This document shows, in pieces, positions 43,151 through 51,833 of a stretch of DNA of 64,000 nucleotides. The position numbers were made by a program, and so were the translations under genes. The notes below the pieces were generated by a model. The model saw only the letters and a program-made list of their open reading frames with translations. It was not told the origin of the DNA and ran no database searches. The DNA is from JAIBJN01 sp963802795 (lineage in GTDB: Bacteria > Actinomycetota > Thermoleophilia > Gaiellales > Gaiellaceae): the NCBI GenBank assembly GCA_963802795.1, contig CAWDJV010000003.1:124001-188000 (forward strand). Reading direction: 5' to 3'. Within the stretch, counting starts at the first letter, position 1; each line of letters begins with the position of its first letter.

Positions 43151-43543
43151 CTACTCCGGAACGAGCCGCAGGCCGGGACCTTCGGTGATCGTGACCGTCC
43201 GCTCGTCGCCGGGGCGGCGCCACGTCTCGCCGAGCTTCTCGCCGAGAGTTGCCTCGAGCTGCCCGGTCAGCGCCAGCTCCTGGACGATGTCGGCCCCGCC
43301 GATCAGCTCGCCGGCGACGAAGACCTGCGGGATGGTCGGCCAGTCGGAGAGCGCGCTGAGCTCCTGGCGGATCCGTGGGTCCGGAAGCACGTCCACGGCA
43401 GCGAAGCCGGCGCCGACGGAACGGAGCGCCTGAAGCGCCCGGTCCGAGTTTCCGCAGTAGACCTGCTCGTGGGTCCCCTTGATGAAGGCCACGACCGGCT
43501 CCTGCTCGATCGTCTCCCTGATGCGCTCGCGGAGGTCGCTCAT
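43151..43543 (-). CDS. Monothiol glutaredoxin (CGNS active site)
   Basis: 130 aa. Grx4/GrxD core VVAFIKGTHEQVYCGNSDRA, then WPTIPQVFVAGELIGGADIV. The active site is CGNS where most family members have CGFS. Carries a [2Fe-2S] cluster with BolA and glutathione (or a substitute thiol) in iron-sulfur delivery. A 25-residue tail (GETWRRPGDERTVTITEGPG) follows the domain, not seen in the short family members. Overlaps bolA by four bases. Confidence 0.88.
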   Translation of the reverse strand: MSDLRERIRETIEQEPVVAFIKGTHEQVYCGNSDRALQALRSVGAGFAAVDVLPDPRIRQELSALSDWPTIPQVFVAGELIGGADIVQELALTGQLEATLGEKLGETWRRPGDERTVTITEGPGLRLVPE

Positions 43544-43770
43544 CCTTCTCCCCTCGTCGTTATTCGAAGCTCGTGGATCGTTCCGTCGCCGAGCGGGACC
43601 GCCAACGCCTCGTAGACGAGGCGGTGGGCGGCGACGAGCGAGAGGCCCCCGAAGCTCCGGTCGACGACGGTGACGTGGAAGTGGTCACCACCGCCCGTGC
43701 GATCGACGACCGCTACCTGACGCGCATCCGGAAACGCCACGCGGAGGAGCTCTTCGAGTTGTTCGCTCAT
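43540..43770 (-). CDS. bolA: BolA-family protein
   Basis: 76 aa from MSEQLEELLRVAFPDARQVA. Signature GGGDHFHVTVVDRSFGGLSL followed by AAHRLVYEAL. BolA pairs with monothiol glutaredoxins to hold a [2Fe-2S] cluster; gene overlap with the glutaredoxin (ATGA) makes a functional pair likely. The helical start and conserved HFHV histidines fit a cluster-binding BolA. Confidence 0.9.
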   Translation of the reverse strand: MSEQLEELLRVAFPDARQVAVVDRTGGGDHFHVTVVDRSFGGLSLVAAHRLVYEALAVPLGDGTIHELRITTRGEG

Positions 43771-43801
43771 CCCATCCGACGATACCACCGGGAAAGCCCG
43801 C

Positions 43802-43807
43802 TACGAT
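43802..43807 (+). promoter_or_regulatory. -10 element TACGAT eight bases before ATG 43816
   Basis: TANNNT box predicting a leaderless or nearly leaderless M28 peptidase message. Confidence 0.4.
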
Positions 43808-43815
43808 CGGGCCCG

Positions 43816-44643
43816 ATGAGTCGCCGCCGGCTTGGGGTCATCGTCGCGCTTCTCCTGGGCGCGCTGCTCGCGGCGCCGGCGGCCGAGGCGCGCTTCAGCG
43901 GGATGAACGCGCGGAGCTGGACGGAGCGGATCGCCGACCTCGGGCCGCGGCCGGCCGGCGGGCGCCACGAGTTCCAGGCCGGCACGCTCGTCCGCAACCG
44001 CCTCGCGGCTCTGGGCTACTCCGTTCGCAGGCAGTGGTTCGGATTGCCGGACGGCGACCGGTCGCACAACGTCGTCGGACGGACGCCGGGGCGGCTCCGG
44101 CTGATCGTCGTCGCCCACATGGACGGCGTCCACGGGACCCCCGCCGCGAACGACAACGCGTCCGGGGTCGGGTCGATTCTCGAGCTGGCGAGGAACCTGA
44201 AAAGGCGCAACGGCGTCCTCGTCGCCGCTCTCGGCGCCGAGGAGCGGATGGTCACAGGGTCTTCGTGGCATCTCGGCTCCCGAAAGCTGACGAGGAGCCT
44301 CACCGAGAGGCAGAAGGCCGGCGTCCGCCTGGCCCTCTCCATGGACATGGTCGGAGTCGGCTCGACGCTCCACGTCCGCGGGCTCGAGTCCTCGCCGAAC
44401 CGGTCTGGGCGACGCCTCCTCGACGCCGCCCAGAGGCTCGGGATCCGCGTCACGTACATGCGCGACACGGGCCAGTCGGATCACGACGACCTGACCCGGG
44501 GCGGCGTGCCCGCCGCCTGGGTCGAGTGGCGCTGGGACACGTGCTGGCACCGGCCGTGCGACCAGATCTCACGCGTCCGTCGCTGGAAGCTCTGGCGGGC
44601 CGGCAAGCTCGTCCTCGGTGCCGCCCGCGCGGCCGTGGACTGA
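43816..44643 (+). CDS. Secreted M28-family metallopeptidase
   Basis: 275 aa with signal peptide (MSRRRLGVIVALLLGALLAAPAAEA). Two-zinc aminopeptidase motifs: VVAHMDGVHGTPAANDNASG (His-x-Asp and the bridging Asp), GAEERMVTGS (catalytic Glu), LSMDMVGVG and DTGQSDHDDLTRGGVP. Exported removal of N-terminal residues from peptides. Last residues SRVRRWKLWRAGKLV form a basic helix. Divergent from the bolA-grx pair. Confidence 0.9.
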   Translation: MSRRRLGVIVALLLGALLAAPAAEARFSGMNARSWTERIADLGPRPAGGRHEFQAGTLVRNRLAALGYSVRRQWFGLPDGDRSHNVVGRTPGRLRLIVVAHMDGVHGTPAANDNASGVGSILELARNLKRRNGVLVAALGAEERMVTGSSWHLGSRKLTRSLTERQKAGVRLALSMDMVGVGSTLHVRGLESSPNRSGRRLLDAAQRLGIRVTYMRDTGQSDHDDLTRGGVPAAWVEWRWDTCWHRPCDQISRVRRWKLWRAGKLVLGAARAAVD

Positions 44644-44673
44644 ACCCGCGCGGCCTTCTCGTCTCAGAAGCCC

Positions 44674-44679
44674 TAGGCT
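44674..44679 (+). promoter_or_regulatory. -10 element TAGGCT six bases before GTG 44686
   Basis: TANNNT box; predicts that transcription starts at the GTG of the PPOX gene. Confidence 0.4.
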
Positions 44680-44685
44680 GGGCTC

Positions 44686-45096
44686 GTGCCCGGCGCCCCG
44701 TTGCCGCCCGAGCTTCAGCGTTTTCTCGCCAAGCCACGGCACGCCGTCGTGGGGACCGTCCGGAACGACGGGACGCCGGTGACGACGCCCTGCTGGTACG
44801 GCGTCGACGCCGACGGCCGGATCATCCTCTCGATGGACGAGGGCAGCCACCGGCTGCGCCACCTGCGCGCGAACCCGCAGGTCGCGCTGACGGTGCTCGG
44901 CGACGACTGGTACTCGCACGTGTCGCTGCTCGGCCGTGTCGTCGGGCTCCGGGACGACGAGGAGCACGACGACATCGACGCCCTCTCGCAACGCTACGAG
45001 GGCGGGCCGTATCCGGACCGGACGTATCGCGGCGTCACGGCGCTCGTCGAGATCGAGCGCTGGCACACCTGGGGCGATCCGGCCGCCGAGTCCTGA
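44686..45096 (+). CDS. PPOX-class F420/FMN-dependent enzyme
   Basis: 136 aa split-beta-barrel protein: LQRFLAKPRHAVVGTVRNDG, PVTTPCWYGVDADGRIILSM, RLRHLRANPQVALTVLGDDW and a terminal RVTALVEI-like strand (RGVTALVEIERWHTW). Members use F420, FMN or haem to reduce varied compounds; the short size and LAKPRHAVVGTV start suggest the F420-type group common in actinobacteria. Cofactor not certain. Confidence 0.85.
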   Translation: MPGAPLPPELQRFLAKPRHAVVGTVRNDGTPVTTPCWYGVDADGRIILSMDEGSHRLRHLRANPQVALTVLGDDWYSHVSLLGRVVGLRDDEEHDDIDALSQRYEGGPYPDRTYRGVTALVEIERWHTWGDPAAES

Positions 45097-45100
45097 GCGG

Positions 45101-46750
45101 CTACTCCCCTTCCTGGCCGCCCCCGCACCGGCCGAGCCTGATTGCGTCGCCCGAACGCGACTCGCGGGCGCAGATCCACTCGCCCTCGTCCGCCGGATCG
45201 TCGTACCGATGCTGGAGGGACGGCCCGCGCGGCGCCTGGGAGAGGTCGCAGTAGGCTCCGGCGAGGATGCACTCCTGCGAGCCCCAGCGCCCGGGGAATG
45301 CGTTCCATGAGGCCTCGTCCCCGGCCTCTGTGAGTGGCAGCGGCCTCAGGCAGCCGTCGCAGGTCAGGTTGTGCGTCCACGGGAGGCCGCCGTCGTAGTG
45401 CGCTTCCGGCAGTCTTCCCACCTCCTGAACGCAGTCCCGGAGGCAGGCGTCCGGGTACGACGCGTGACTGTTCCGCGCGACGAAGACGACAGGGCGCACG
45501 CCGTTCTCCTCGACCGCGGGCAACACGAGGTTCGTCCAGATCTCCGCGAGCGCAGGCGCCTCCGGAGCCTCGAGACTCTCCCAGACCCGCTCGAGCGTGC
45601 CGGGGAACGAGTAGGAAAGGACGTGCGCGTGTTGGGCGTAGCGCACGGCGGCCGGGCCCAGAAGGTCGCCGTCGACCTCGATGCACGTCTCGGAGACCTC
45701 CTCGCACGGCGCAACCACGACTGTGACGCCCTCCCAGTCGCCCGCGTGCTCCTGGCAGGTGAAGGGCGGCGTCCTGAAGCCCGGGCCGCAGAAGACCTGG
45801 TCGGCGACCGGCGACGGGTTGCGCGAGAAGAACCACCAGTAGTCCACGTAGATCCGCCCGCCATCGCCGGGAACGACGTGGTAGTAGTAGGCGCTCTCGT
45901 CTCCACCGCCCCGCGGCGGCGGCGCGGACTCGTCGATGTCCAGGTAGTCGAAGCTCATGTCGATCATGTCGCCGCTGGTGACGTCCGGACAGCTGTCGGT
46001 GATGACGTACTTGCGGCACATGTCGATCCTGTTCGCGGCGATCGCGTCGTCGATGTCGAGCGGGTAGCGGCGCTCGCCGGAGTCGAAGAAGAGCAGAGGC
46101 CGGAACGCCGCGGCGAGCTGCGCGTCGCTCCCTTCCAGCGCGGCCGCCGGGACCGGCTCCGGGACGATGTCGGACGGCGTCAGCGGCTTCTGGAAGACCA
46201 GGAAGAGGATGAGCAGGCCGATGGAGCAGAGGACGACCTTCCACAGCGCCGGCGCGTGGGTCGGCGGCTTCCGCCTTCGGCGGTAGAGCTCCAGCCCGCC
46301 CCAGGCGAGGAGCGGCAGCGCGAGGAAGACGAGACCGGCCAACCAGTTGACGAGCGCGATGGGTACGCCGACGAGGGCGAAGAGCGTTGCCGCGAGCGCC
46401 CTCGGCAGGGCCGCCACACCCTCCTTCTCCTTGAAGAGGAAGCCGAGGAGCCGGCGGAGGATCCAGAAGACGAGGGTCGTGAGGACGAGCGCAAAGGCCA
46501 GATCGCCCCACAGCCCGCCGCCCCGCAGGAGCCAGTTGACGAGCACGAGGAAGCCGATCGCAGCGACGAGCAGGATCGTGAGCGCCCCCCAGCGGATGCC
46601 GCGCCCCTTGTCCGGAAGAGCGTCGATGCGGCCGCTGAGCCACACCCGCTTCTCCTTGAGACTCTCCCCTAGCCGCACGACGGAAGTCTCGCCCTGCCGG
46701 CGGACGGCGCTCGGTGTCTGAGCAGGACTTCGAGCTTGACATATTCCCAT
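45101..46750 (-). CDS. Membrane protein with Vps62-like extracellular domain
   Basis: 549 aa from ATG 46750. About four membrane helices in residues 50-180 (WGALTILLVAAIGFLVLVNW, LAFALVLTTLVFWILRRLLG, VGVPIALVNWLAGLVFLALP, VVLCSIGLLILFLVF). The large outer domain has YYHVVPGDGGRIYVDYWWFF, HAGDWEGVTVVVAPC, HAHVLSYSFPG and VVFVARNSHASYPDACL, the DWEG/HASY pattern of the Vps62/DUF946 family. Cysteine pairs in the second half suggest disulfides. Divergent from the arsR-like gene with only 19 bases between starts, so the ArsR operator probably controls both. Function unknown. Confidence 0.75.
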   Translation of the reverse strand: MGICQARSPAQTPSAVRRQGETSVVRLGESLKEKRVWLSGRIDALPDKGRGIRWGALTILLVAAIGFLVLVNWLLRGGGLWGDLAFALVLTTLVFWILRRLLGFLFKEKEGVAALPRALAATLFALVGVPIALVNWLAGLVFLALPLLAWGGLELYRRRRKPPTHAPALWKVVLCSIGLLILFLVFQKPLTPSDIVPEPVPAAALEGSDAQLAAAFRPLLFFDSGERRYPLDIDDAIAANRIDMCRKYVITDSCPDVTSGDMIDMSFDYLDIDESAPPPRGGGDESAYYYHVVPGDGGRIYVDYWWFFSRNPSPVADQVFCGPGFRTPPFTCQEHAGDWEGVTVVVAPCEEVSETCIEVDGDLLGPAAVRYAQHAHVLSYSFPGTLERVWESLEAPEAPALAEIWTNLVLPAVEENGVRPVVFVARNSHASYPDACLRDCVQEVGRLPEAHYDGGLPWTHNLTCDGCLRPLPLTEAGDEASWNAFPGRWGSQECILAGAYCDLSQAPRGPSLQHRYDDPADEGEWICARESRSGDAIRLGRCGGGQEGE

Positions 46751-46763
46751 ATAGGTATATGAT
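46736..46763 (+). promoter_or_regulatory. Near-consensus promoter overlapping a palindromic operator
   Basis: TTGACA (46736-46741), 16-base spacer, TATGAT (46758-46763); ATG 46770 is six bases further, so the mRNA is leaderless. Spacer and flanks form an AT-rich imperfect palindrome, 46741-46760 (16 of 20 positions symmetrical), standing out in a GC-rich genome. ArsR repressors bind such 12-2-12-like sites; autoregulation and control of the divergent membrane gene are inferred. Confidence 0.7.
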
Positions 46764-46769
46764 TCTCCC

Positions 46770-47126
46770 ATGGCACGAGCAGCGACCACAGCAGATGCGT
46801 TCAACGCGGTGGCCGAGCCCCGGCGGCGGCAGATTCTCGACGTCCTCGCCCGCGGGGAACGCCCCGTGAACGACCTGGTGCGCCTGCTCGGGCTGGCCCA
46901 GCCACAGGTGTCCAAGCACCTGCGGGTGCTCCGAGAAGTGGGGGCGGTCGACGTGCGTGAAGAAGGACGCCAACGGCTCTACCGGCTCAACGGCCACGCG
47001 CTCAAGCCCATCCACGACTGGGTGAAGAACTACGAGCGCTCGTGGTCGGAGCGGTTCGACCAGCTGGATCTCGTCCTGGAGGACCTCAAGCAAAAGGAGG
47101 CAGACAATGGCGGAAACGACGAGTAG
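46770..47126 (+). CDS. ArsR-family transcriptional regulator
   Basis: 118 aa. Winged helix: AFNAVAEPRRRQILDVLARG, ERPVNDLVRLLGLAQPQVSK, HLRVLREVGAVDVREEGRQR, LYRLNGHALKPIHDWVKNYE. No cysteine-based metal site, so it is of the SdpR/non-metal type. These are very often paired with an AHSA1/SRPBCC gene, as here, where the next gene overlaps by 20 bases. Translation appears to start on the first transcribed base. Confidence 0.93.
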   Translation: MARAATTADAFNAVAEPRRRQILDVLARGERPVNDLVRLLGLAQPQVSKHLRVLREVGAVDVREEGRQRLYRLNGHALKPIHDWVKNYERSWSERFDQLDLVLEDLKQKEADNGGNDE

Positions 47127-47610
47127 CGGGACGGCGACGGTGACGCTCCCCACGGATGAGCAGATCCTCATCACGCGGGAGTTCGACGCGCCCAAGCACC
47201 TCGTATACGAGGCGTGGACGACGCCCGAGCTCGTGAAGCGCTGGTGGAACGCGAAGCGCGGTGAGGTCACGATCGCCGAGATCGACCTGCGGGTCGGCGG
47301 CAAGTGGCGTTCCGTGATGGTGGCCGACGGCGGCTTCGAGGTCGGCTTCCACGGCGAGTACCGCGAGATCGTCCCCAACGAGCGGATCGTCTCGACCGAG
47401 GTCTACGAGGGCATGCCCCAGGGGGACGGGCCCGAACAGGGAACGCTGAACACCGCGACGTTCACCGAAGAGGACGGGCGCACGACCCTGACGATCCTCG
47501 TCGAGGCGCCGAGCAAGGAGATCCGCGACGCGATCATCGCCTCGGGGATGGAGGCCGGCATGCAGGACGCTCTGGACCTCCTCGAGCAGGTCGCGATCTC
47601 GCTTCGCTGA
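47107..47610 (+). CDS. SRPBCC/AHSA1-domain protein
   Basis: 167 aa. ILITREFDAPKHLVYEAWTT, PELVKRWWNAKRGEVTIAEI, VGGKWRSVMVADGGFEVGFH and GMEAGMQDALDLLEQVAISL are the AHSA1 pattern: a START-like cavity that may bind a hydrophobic ligand. In these pairs the ligand is usually unknown. Overlaps the ArsR gene by 20 bases, so both are on one transcript. Confidence 0.92.
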   Translation: MAETTSSGTATVTLPTDEQILITREFDAPKHLVYEAWTTPELVKRWWNAKRGEVTIAEIDLRVGGKWRSVMVADGGFEVGFHGEYREIVPNERIVSTEVYEGMPQGDGPEQGTLNTATFTEEDGRTTLTILVEAPSKEIRDAIIASGMEAGMQDALDLLEQVAISLR

Positions 47611-47748
47611 GCGGCCTGACGCGGGGTCACCGGGAGCTCACGCCTGGTGACCCCCGCGTCAGCCAAGGGCCTATGGCTCCGGCTGGACGGTCCCGGCCGT
47701 TGGCCACGAGGCTTCCGGGCAAGCCGTAGGATCCGTGCACGATCGCGA

Positions 47749-49391
47749 ATGGACGAGGTGACCGTCGGCAACGTGCTCGAACGCGGCCGCGCGTCGTACG
47801 CGAAGGGCGCCTGGCTGGACGCCTTCGAATCGCTGTCGCGGGCGGACGAGGACGATCTCCTCGAGCCGGAGGACCTGGAGCTGCTGGCCAGGTCGGCGTA
47901 CATGCTCGGTCGCGACGACGAGTACGTCCGCAGCCTCGAGCGTGCCCATCACGGCCATTTGGATGCCGGCGAGGTCCCCGGCGCCGCGCGCTGCGCCTGG
48001 TGGATCGGGCACAACCTGCTCTTTCGCGGGGAGAGCGCCCGTGCGAACGGCTGGTTCGGCCGCGGCGACCGCTTGCTCGACCGGGAGGGTCGTGACTGCG
48101 TCGAGCACGGCTATCTCCTGATACCGGTCGGGCTCCAGGCCCGTGACGCCCGCACGGCGTACGCAACGTGGACGGAGGCTGCCGCAATCGGCGAGCGCTA
48201 CGACGACCCGGACCTCGTCACGATGGCGCGGATGGGGCAGGGCCACACCCTGGTGCGGCAGGGTCGGGCGGAGGAGGGCTTCCGGCTGGTGGACGAGACC
48301 ATGGTGGCCGTCACGACGGGCGAGCTGTCGCCGATCGTCGCCGGCATCGTCTACTGCAACACGATCAAGTTCTGTCAAGACGCGCACGAGGTGCGCCGCG
48401 CGCGCGAGTGGACGACTGCCCTCACCGAGTGGTGTGATCGCCAGCCCGACATGGTCGCTCACACCGGCGTCTGCCTGGTCCATCGCGCCGAGGTCATGCA
48501 GCTCCAGGGGGCCTGGGAGGCCGCCCTGGAAGAGGTGCAGCGAGCCGGTGAGCGCCTCCGCCACGGTGTGTTGAACCAGCGCGCGCGGGCAGCGCCCTCT
48601 ACCGGCAGGGGGAAATCCAGCGCCTGCAAGGGGAGCTCGCGGCCGCCGAGGAGGCGTATCGCGCCGCCGGCCGGCTCGGCTTCGAGCCGCAACCGGGCTT
48701 GGCGCTCTTGCGGTTGGCCCAGGGCGAACGGCGAGGCCGCCGCGGCCGCGATCGCGCGCGTGACGGAAGAGACGGAGGACGCCCCTCAAGCGTGCCGGGC
48801 TGTTGCCGGCCTTCGTCGAGATCATGCTGGCCGCGGGCGACCTCGAGAAAGCGCGCCGCGCCTCCGGCGAGCTCGAGGCGATCTCGGAGACGCACGCAAG
48901 CGAACTGCTGAGAGCGCTGGCCGCGCAAGCGGGTGGAGCCGTGCTGCTCGCCGAAGGCGACGCCCGGGCTGCTCTGGGCTCGCTTCGCCGCGCGCTCAGC
49001 ACCTGGCAGGACCTCGAAGCGCCGTACGAGGCGCGCGCGCACGCGCGTCCTGCTCGCGATGGCCTGCCACCGGCTGGGCGACGGCGATGCGGGGGCGCTC
49101 GAGCTGGAGGCCGCGCGCACCGTCTTCGAAGAGCTGGGTGCGGGCCCGGATCTGACCCGAGTTGACTCGCTGGTGACATCCGCTCGAGTGAAGAGCGCGC
49201 ACGGATTGAGCCCACGAGAGCTGGAGGTGCTGAGCCACGTCGCGGGAGGCAAGACCAACAAGGAGATCGCGACCGAGCTCGTCCTCAGCGAGAGGACCGT
49301 CGAGCGGCACGTCAGCAACATCTTCACCAAGCTCGGCGTCTCGACGCGCGCAGCAGCCACCGCGTTCGCCTACGAGCACCGGCTCCTCTGA
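47749..49391 (+). pseudogene. LuxR-family regulator with TPR-like domain (four frame breaks)
   Basis: Starts MDEVTVGNVLERGRASYAKG. The helical-repeat (TPR-like) part reads AWLDAFESLSRADEDDLLEP, YVRSLERAHHGHLDAGEVPG, ARCAWWIGHNLLFRGESARA and on to AWEAALEEVQRAGERL at about 48560. After that, four single-base breaks (near 48590, 48720, 48790 and 49035) separate further repeats (GELAAAEEAYRAAGRLGFEP; MLAAGDLEKARRASGELEAI) from the LuxR HTH LSPRELEVLSHVAGGKTNKE, ERTVERHVSNIFTKLGVSTR, ending at the TGA at 49389-49391. About 545 aa repaired. Probably controls the FAD-enzyme gene that follows 112 bases later. I suspect sequence errors, not decay. Confidence 0.75.
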
Positions 49392-49503
49392 GTGGAATCA
49401 CCCACTCCGCCGGCCGGCGGAGGTTGGGTGGTTTCTCCGAAGTTGCGTCCTTCGCTTCGACCTACTGTCGGGCAGGAATGCTCAAACCGGCAGAGGAGAA
49501 GTG

Positions 49504-50710
49504 ATGAGCCAGGCATATGACGCGATCGTCGTCGGGGCGCGCTGCGCCGGATCGCCCACGGCGATGCTGCTCGCCCGCCGGGGCCACCGGGTCCTGCTGG
49601 TCGACCGGGCGACGTTCCCGAGCGACACGATCTCCACGCATCTCGTCCATCCCCCGGGGGTGGCGTCGCTCGAGCGCTGGGGACTGCTCGACCCTGTCGT
49701 CGCAACCGGAAGCCCGCCGATCGACACGTATGCCTTCGACTTCGGCCCGTTCACGATCTCCGGGGCGCCGGGGACGGCTGAGACGCCGGTCGCCTACGCG
49801 CCGAGGCGGACCGTGCTGGACAAGCTGCTCCTCGAGGCCGCCTCCGAGGCGGGAGCAGAGGTTCGCGAGCGGTTCACGGTCGAGAGCCTCGTCGTCGAGG
49901 ATGGTCGCGTCGCCGGCATCCGCGGCCACGGCAAGGGCTGGCAAGACCGTCACCGAGCTCGCCCGGGTGGTCATCGGAGCCGATGGCCGCTACTCGCTCG
50001 TCGCCGACGCGGTCGACGCCCGGGAGTACAACGAGAAGCCGCAGCTGCAGGTGAGCTACTACAGCTACTGGAGCGGCCTCCCGATGAGCGGCCGCTTCGA
50101 GTCCACGATCCGCCCTGGTCTGGCTTACGCGGCGTGGCCCACCAACGACGACCTGACGCTGATCATCGCCGGCCGTACGATCGACGAGTTCGACGCGGTC
50201 AGAAGGGACATCGAAGGCTCCTTCCTCGAGACGCTCGAGATCTCTCCGGCGTTCGCCGACCGCGTTCGGGGCGCAAAGCGCGAGGAGCGCTTCGTCGGCA
50301 CGGCAGTCCGGGGATTCCTCCGCAAGCCCTTCGGGCCCGGCTGGGCTCTGGTCGGCGACGCGGGCTACAACAAGGACTTCATCACGGCTCAGGGCATCCA
50401 CGACGCCTTCCGCGACGCCGAGCTGTGCGCGACGGCGCTCGACGTGGCGCTCGCAGGCCGGTGCAGCTTCGAGGATGCTTTGGGCGAGTACCAGGTGCGT
50501 CGAGACGAGCAGGTCCTGCCGATGTACGAGTTCACGGCCGAGCTCGCGGCGCTCGCCCCTCCCCCGCCCGAGCTGCAGCAGCTGCTGAGCGCAGTCAGCA
50601 GGAGCCAGGAGGCAATGGACGGGTTTGCGCGCGTCACCGCAGGAGTGACGTCACCGGCCGAGTTCTTCTCGGACGAGAACGCCGGACGCATCCTCGCCGC
50701 TGCGGCGTAG
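49504..50710 (+). pseudogene. FAD-dependent monooxygenase (one frameshift)
   Basis: ATG 49504 follows AGAGGAGAA. FAD-binding start YDAIVVGARCAGSPTAMLLA, RRGHRVLLVDRATFPSDTIS, then YAPRRTVLDKLLLEAASEAG. One base out of frame at about 49935 separates GIRGHGKG from TELARVVIGADGRYSLVADA; after that GWALVGDAGYNKDFITAQGI is the second FAD motif and the frame ends at the TAG at 50708-50710. About 402 aa repaired. Relative of PHBH-type aromatic monooxygenases and geranylgeranyl reductases; substrate unknown. Preceded by the LuxR-family regulator, as is frequent for such pairs. Confidence 0.8.
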
Positions 50711-50800
50711 AGGTCATGCGCGTCGTCAGTACGACCCGCGGATTCGAGGAAAGATGGGCAAATGCAGCGCTTTCGGCGAGAGCGGACGCTCGGGATCCAG

Positions 50801-51289
50801 TCAGCAGTCGCGCCCGATCCTTCTGCTGTAGCTCGCCACTGACTGTGCGCCGGGCGAGGCGCCGAGCCAGTGGTAATGAGCAATCGCGCGGTATGCCCGA
50901 GTGCCGCAAAAGTAGCGCCCCTGGCCCACAGCTACATCCTGAAAACCCCACCACCCGTCGTAGTCGTACCCCCAGGTCCTCTTGTACAAGACCCAACGAC
51001 CATCGGCTCTCAACCACTGCAGCCGCACGTCGTGCACGGCGACCGTGTATTCGGTGCCAAGGCCAGGAGGGTCGGAGACTTTGGCCTTTGCCCTGAGCCG
51101 GCCGGTCTTGTAGTTGTACTCGACCACCGCGCACCGGGCCACCTCGTAGCCGACGCAGCGATAGGTGCCGCCTACGTGAGTCCAGGCGTCGGCCGTCGAC
51201 CTGGTCGTTGCTTCAGGCGAGGCACCGGCCGTGGTCGGCACCAGCAAGCTGGTCAGCGCGGCCGCCAATGCCGCCCCTGCGGTTCGCAT
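50801..51289 (-). CDS. Secreted hypothetical protein
   Basis: 162 aa with signal peptide (MRTAGAALAAALTSLLVPTTAGA). The mature part is aromatic- and Tyr-rich: AWTHVGGTYRCVGYEVARCA, TGRLRAKAKVSDPPGLGTEY, VLYKRTWGYDYDGWWGFQDV, YRAIAHYHWLGASPGAQSVA. Four cysteines (YRC, VARC, RYFC, GRDC) probably pair. Resembles small exported actinobacterial proteins of unknown role. Codon usage is similar to the neighbours. Confidence 0.7.
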   Translation of the reverse strand: MRTAGAALAAALTSLLVPTTAGASPEATTRSTADAWTHVGGTYRCVGYEVARCAVVEYNYKTGRLRAKAKVSDPPGLGTEYTVAVHDVRLQWLRADGRWVLYKRTWGYDYDGWWGFQDVAVGQGRYFCGTRAYRAIAHYHWLGASPGAQSVASYSRRIGRDC

Positions 51290-51550
51290 CGAGCCGTGAA
51301 GTTGCCGTGCATCCCTACTCCGACTTGTCGTCGTTGGCGGCCCGCCTCGCTACTCTAGCCAAGTCAACTGTTGCCAGCGAAAGCGACTTCGCGCCGTACT
51401 CGGTGACGGAGACTAAGGAACGACCCTTGGAAGCGACACGGGACGAGTTGCGGGATCGTGGCGGCCCCACTGCTCGGGGCCGCGGTGAAGCACGCCACCC
51501 CCGATGCCGAGGCCGGCGAGGGTCAGACGCGCGCGCCGGGCTAGCGTAAG

Positions 51551-51572
51551 GCAAGTGATCGCGATCACTTGC
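51551..51572. promoter_or_regulatory. 22-bp perfect palindrome, CRP/FNR-like site
   Basis: GCAAGTGATCGCGATCACTTGC is its own reverse complement. It contains GTGA-N6-TCAC, the CRP-family half-site arrangement. No nearby start codon; the closest genes start at 51289 (minus) and 51834 (plus). Confidence 0.55.
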
Positions 51573-51581
51573 ACGCCAAGC

Positions 51582-51625
51582 TCCCCTTTCCCCACACACA
51601 AATTCCCCTTTCCCCGCACACAACT
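51582..51625. repeat. Two 22-base tandem direct repeats
   Basis: TCCCCTTTCCCC(A/G)CACACAA occurs at 51582 and again at 51604, with two mismatches, ten bases after the palindrome. A pyrimidine-rich tract unlike the surrounding sequence. Confidence 0.6.
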
Positions 51626-51833
51626 TCCGCGGCTGTGGACAGCCAGGAGCGGAGGGAACAGAACGGCGGCCGTACGCCTGAAGGATCGATCCGGGGGCGT
51701 CCCCCCAGGGCGGATCGGGGCAGCCCCTGATGTGAGTACCGTCCGGCCGGCCTAGCGTCCGTCATGCGTTTCATGCGGTGCTTGTATCGACCGCCACGTT
51801 AGGCGGATAATCGAGGTCAGGTAGGAGGTGTTG

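Larger units (their letters stand above)
51290..51833. other. Intergenic region without a supported gene
   Basis: 544 bases. Open frames here (for example minus strand 51413-51619) have no ribosome site or recognisable protein pattern. The region holds a 22-bp perfect palindrome (51551-51572), a 22-base direct repeat (51582-51625) and AGGAGG at the right end serving the DUF2339 gene. Confidence 0.6.

Noticed and set aside
44994..47378. 794-aa minus-strand frame
   Set aside because: Overlaps the Vps62-like gene in a wrong frame and crosses the arsR promoter; no motif.
49501..51096. 531-aa frame continuing the FAD-enzyme start
   Set aside because: After about 49935 the frame is not protein-like; the FAD-enzyme homology continues in the next frame and ends at 50710.
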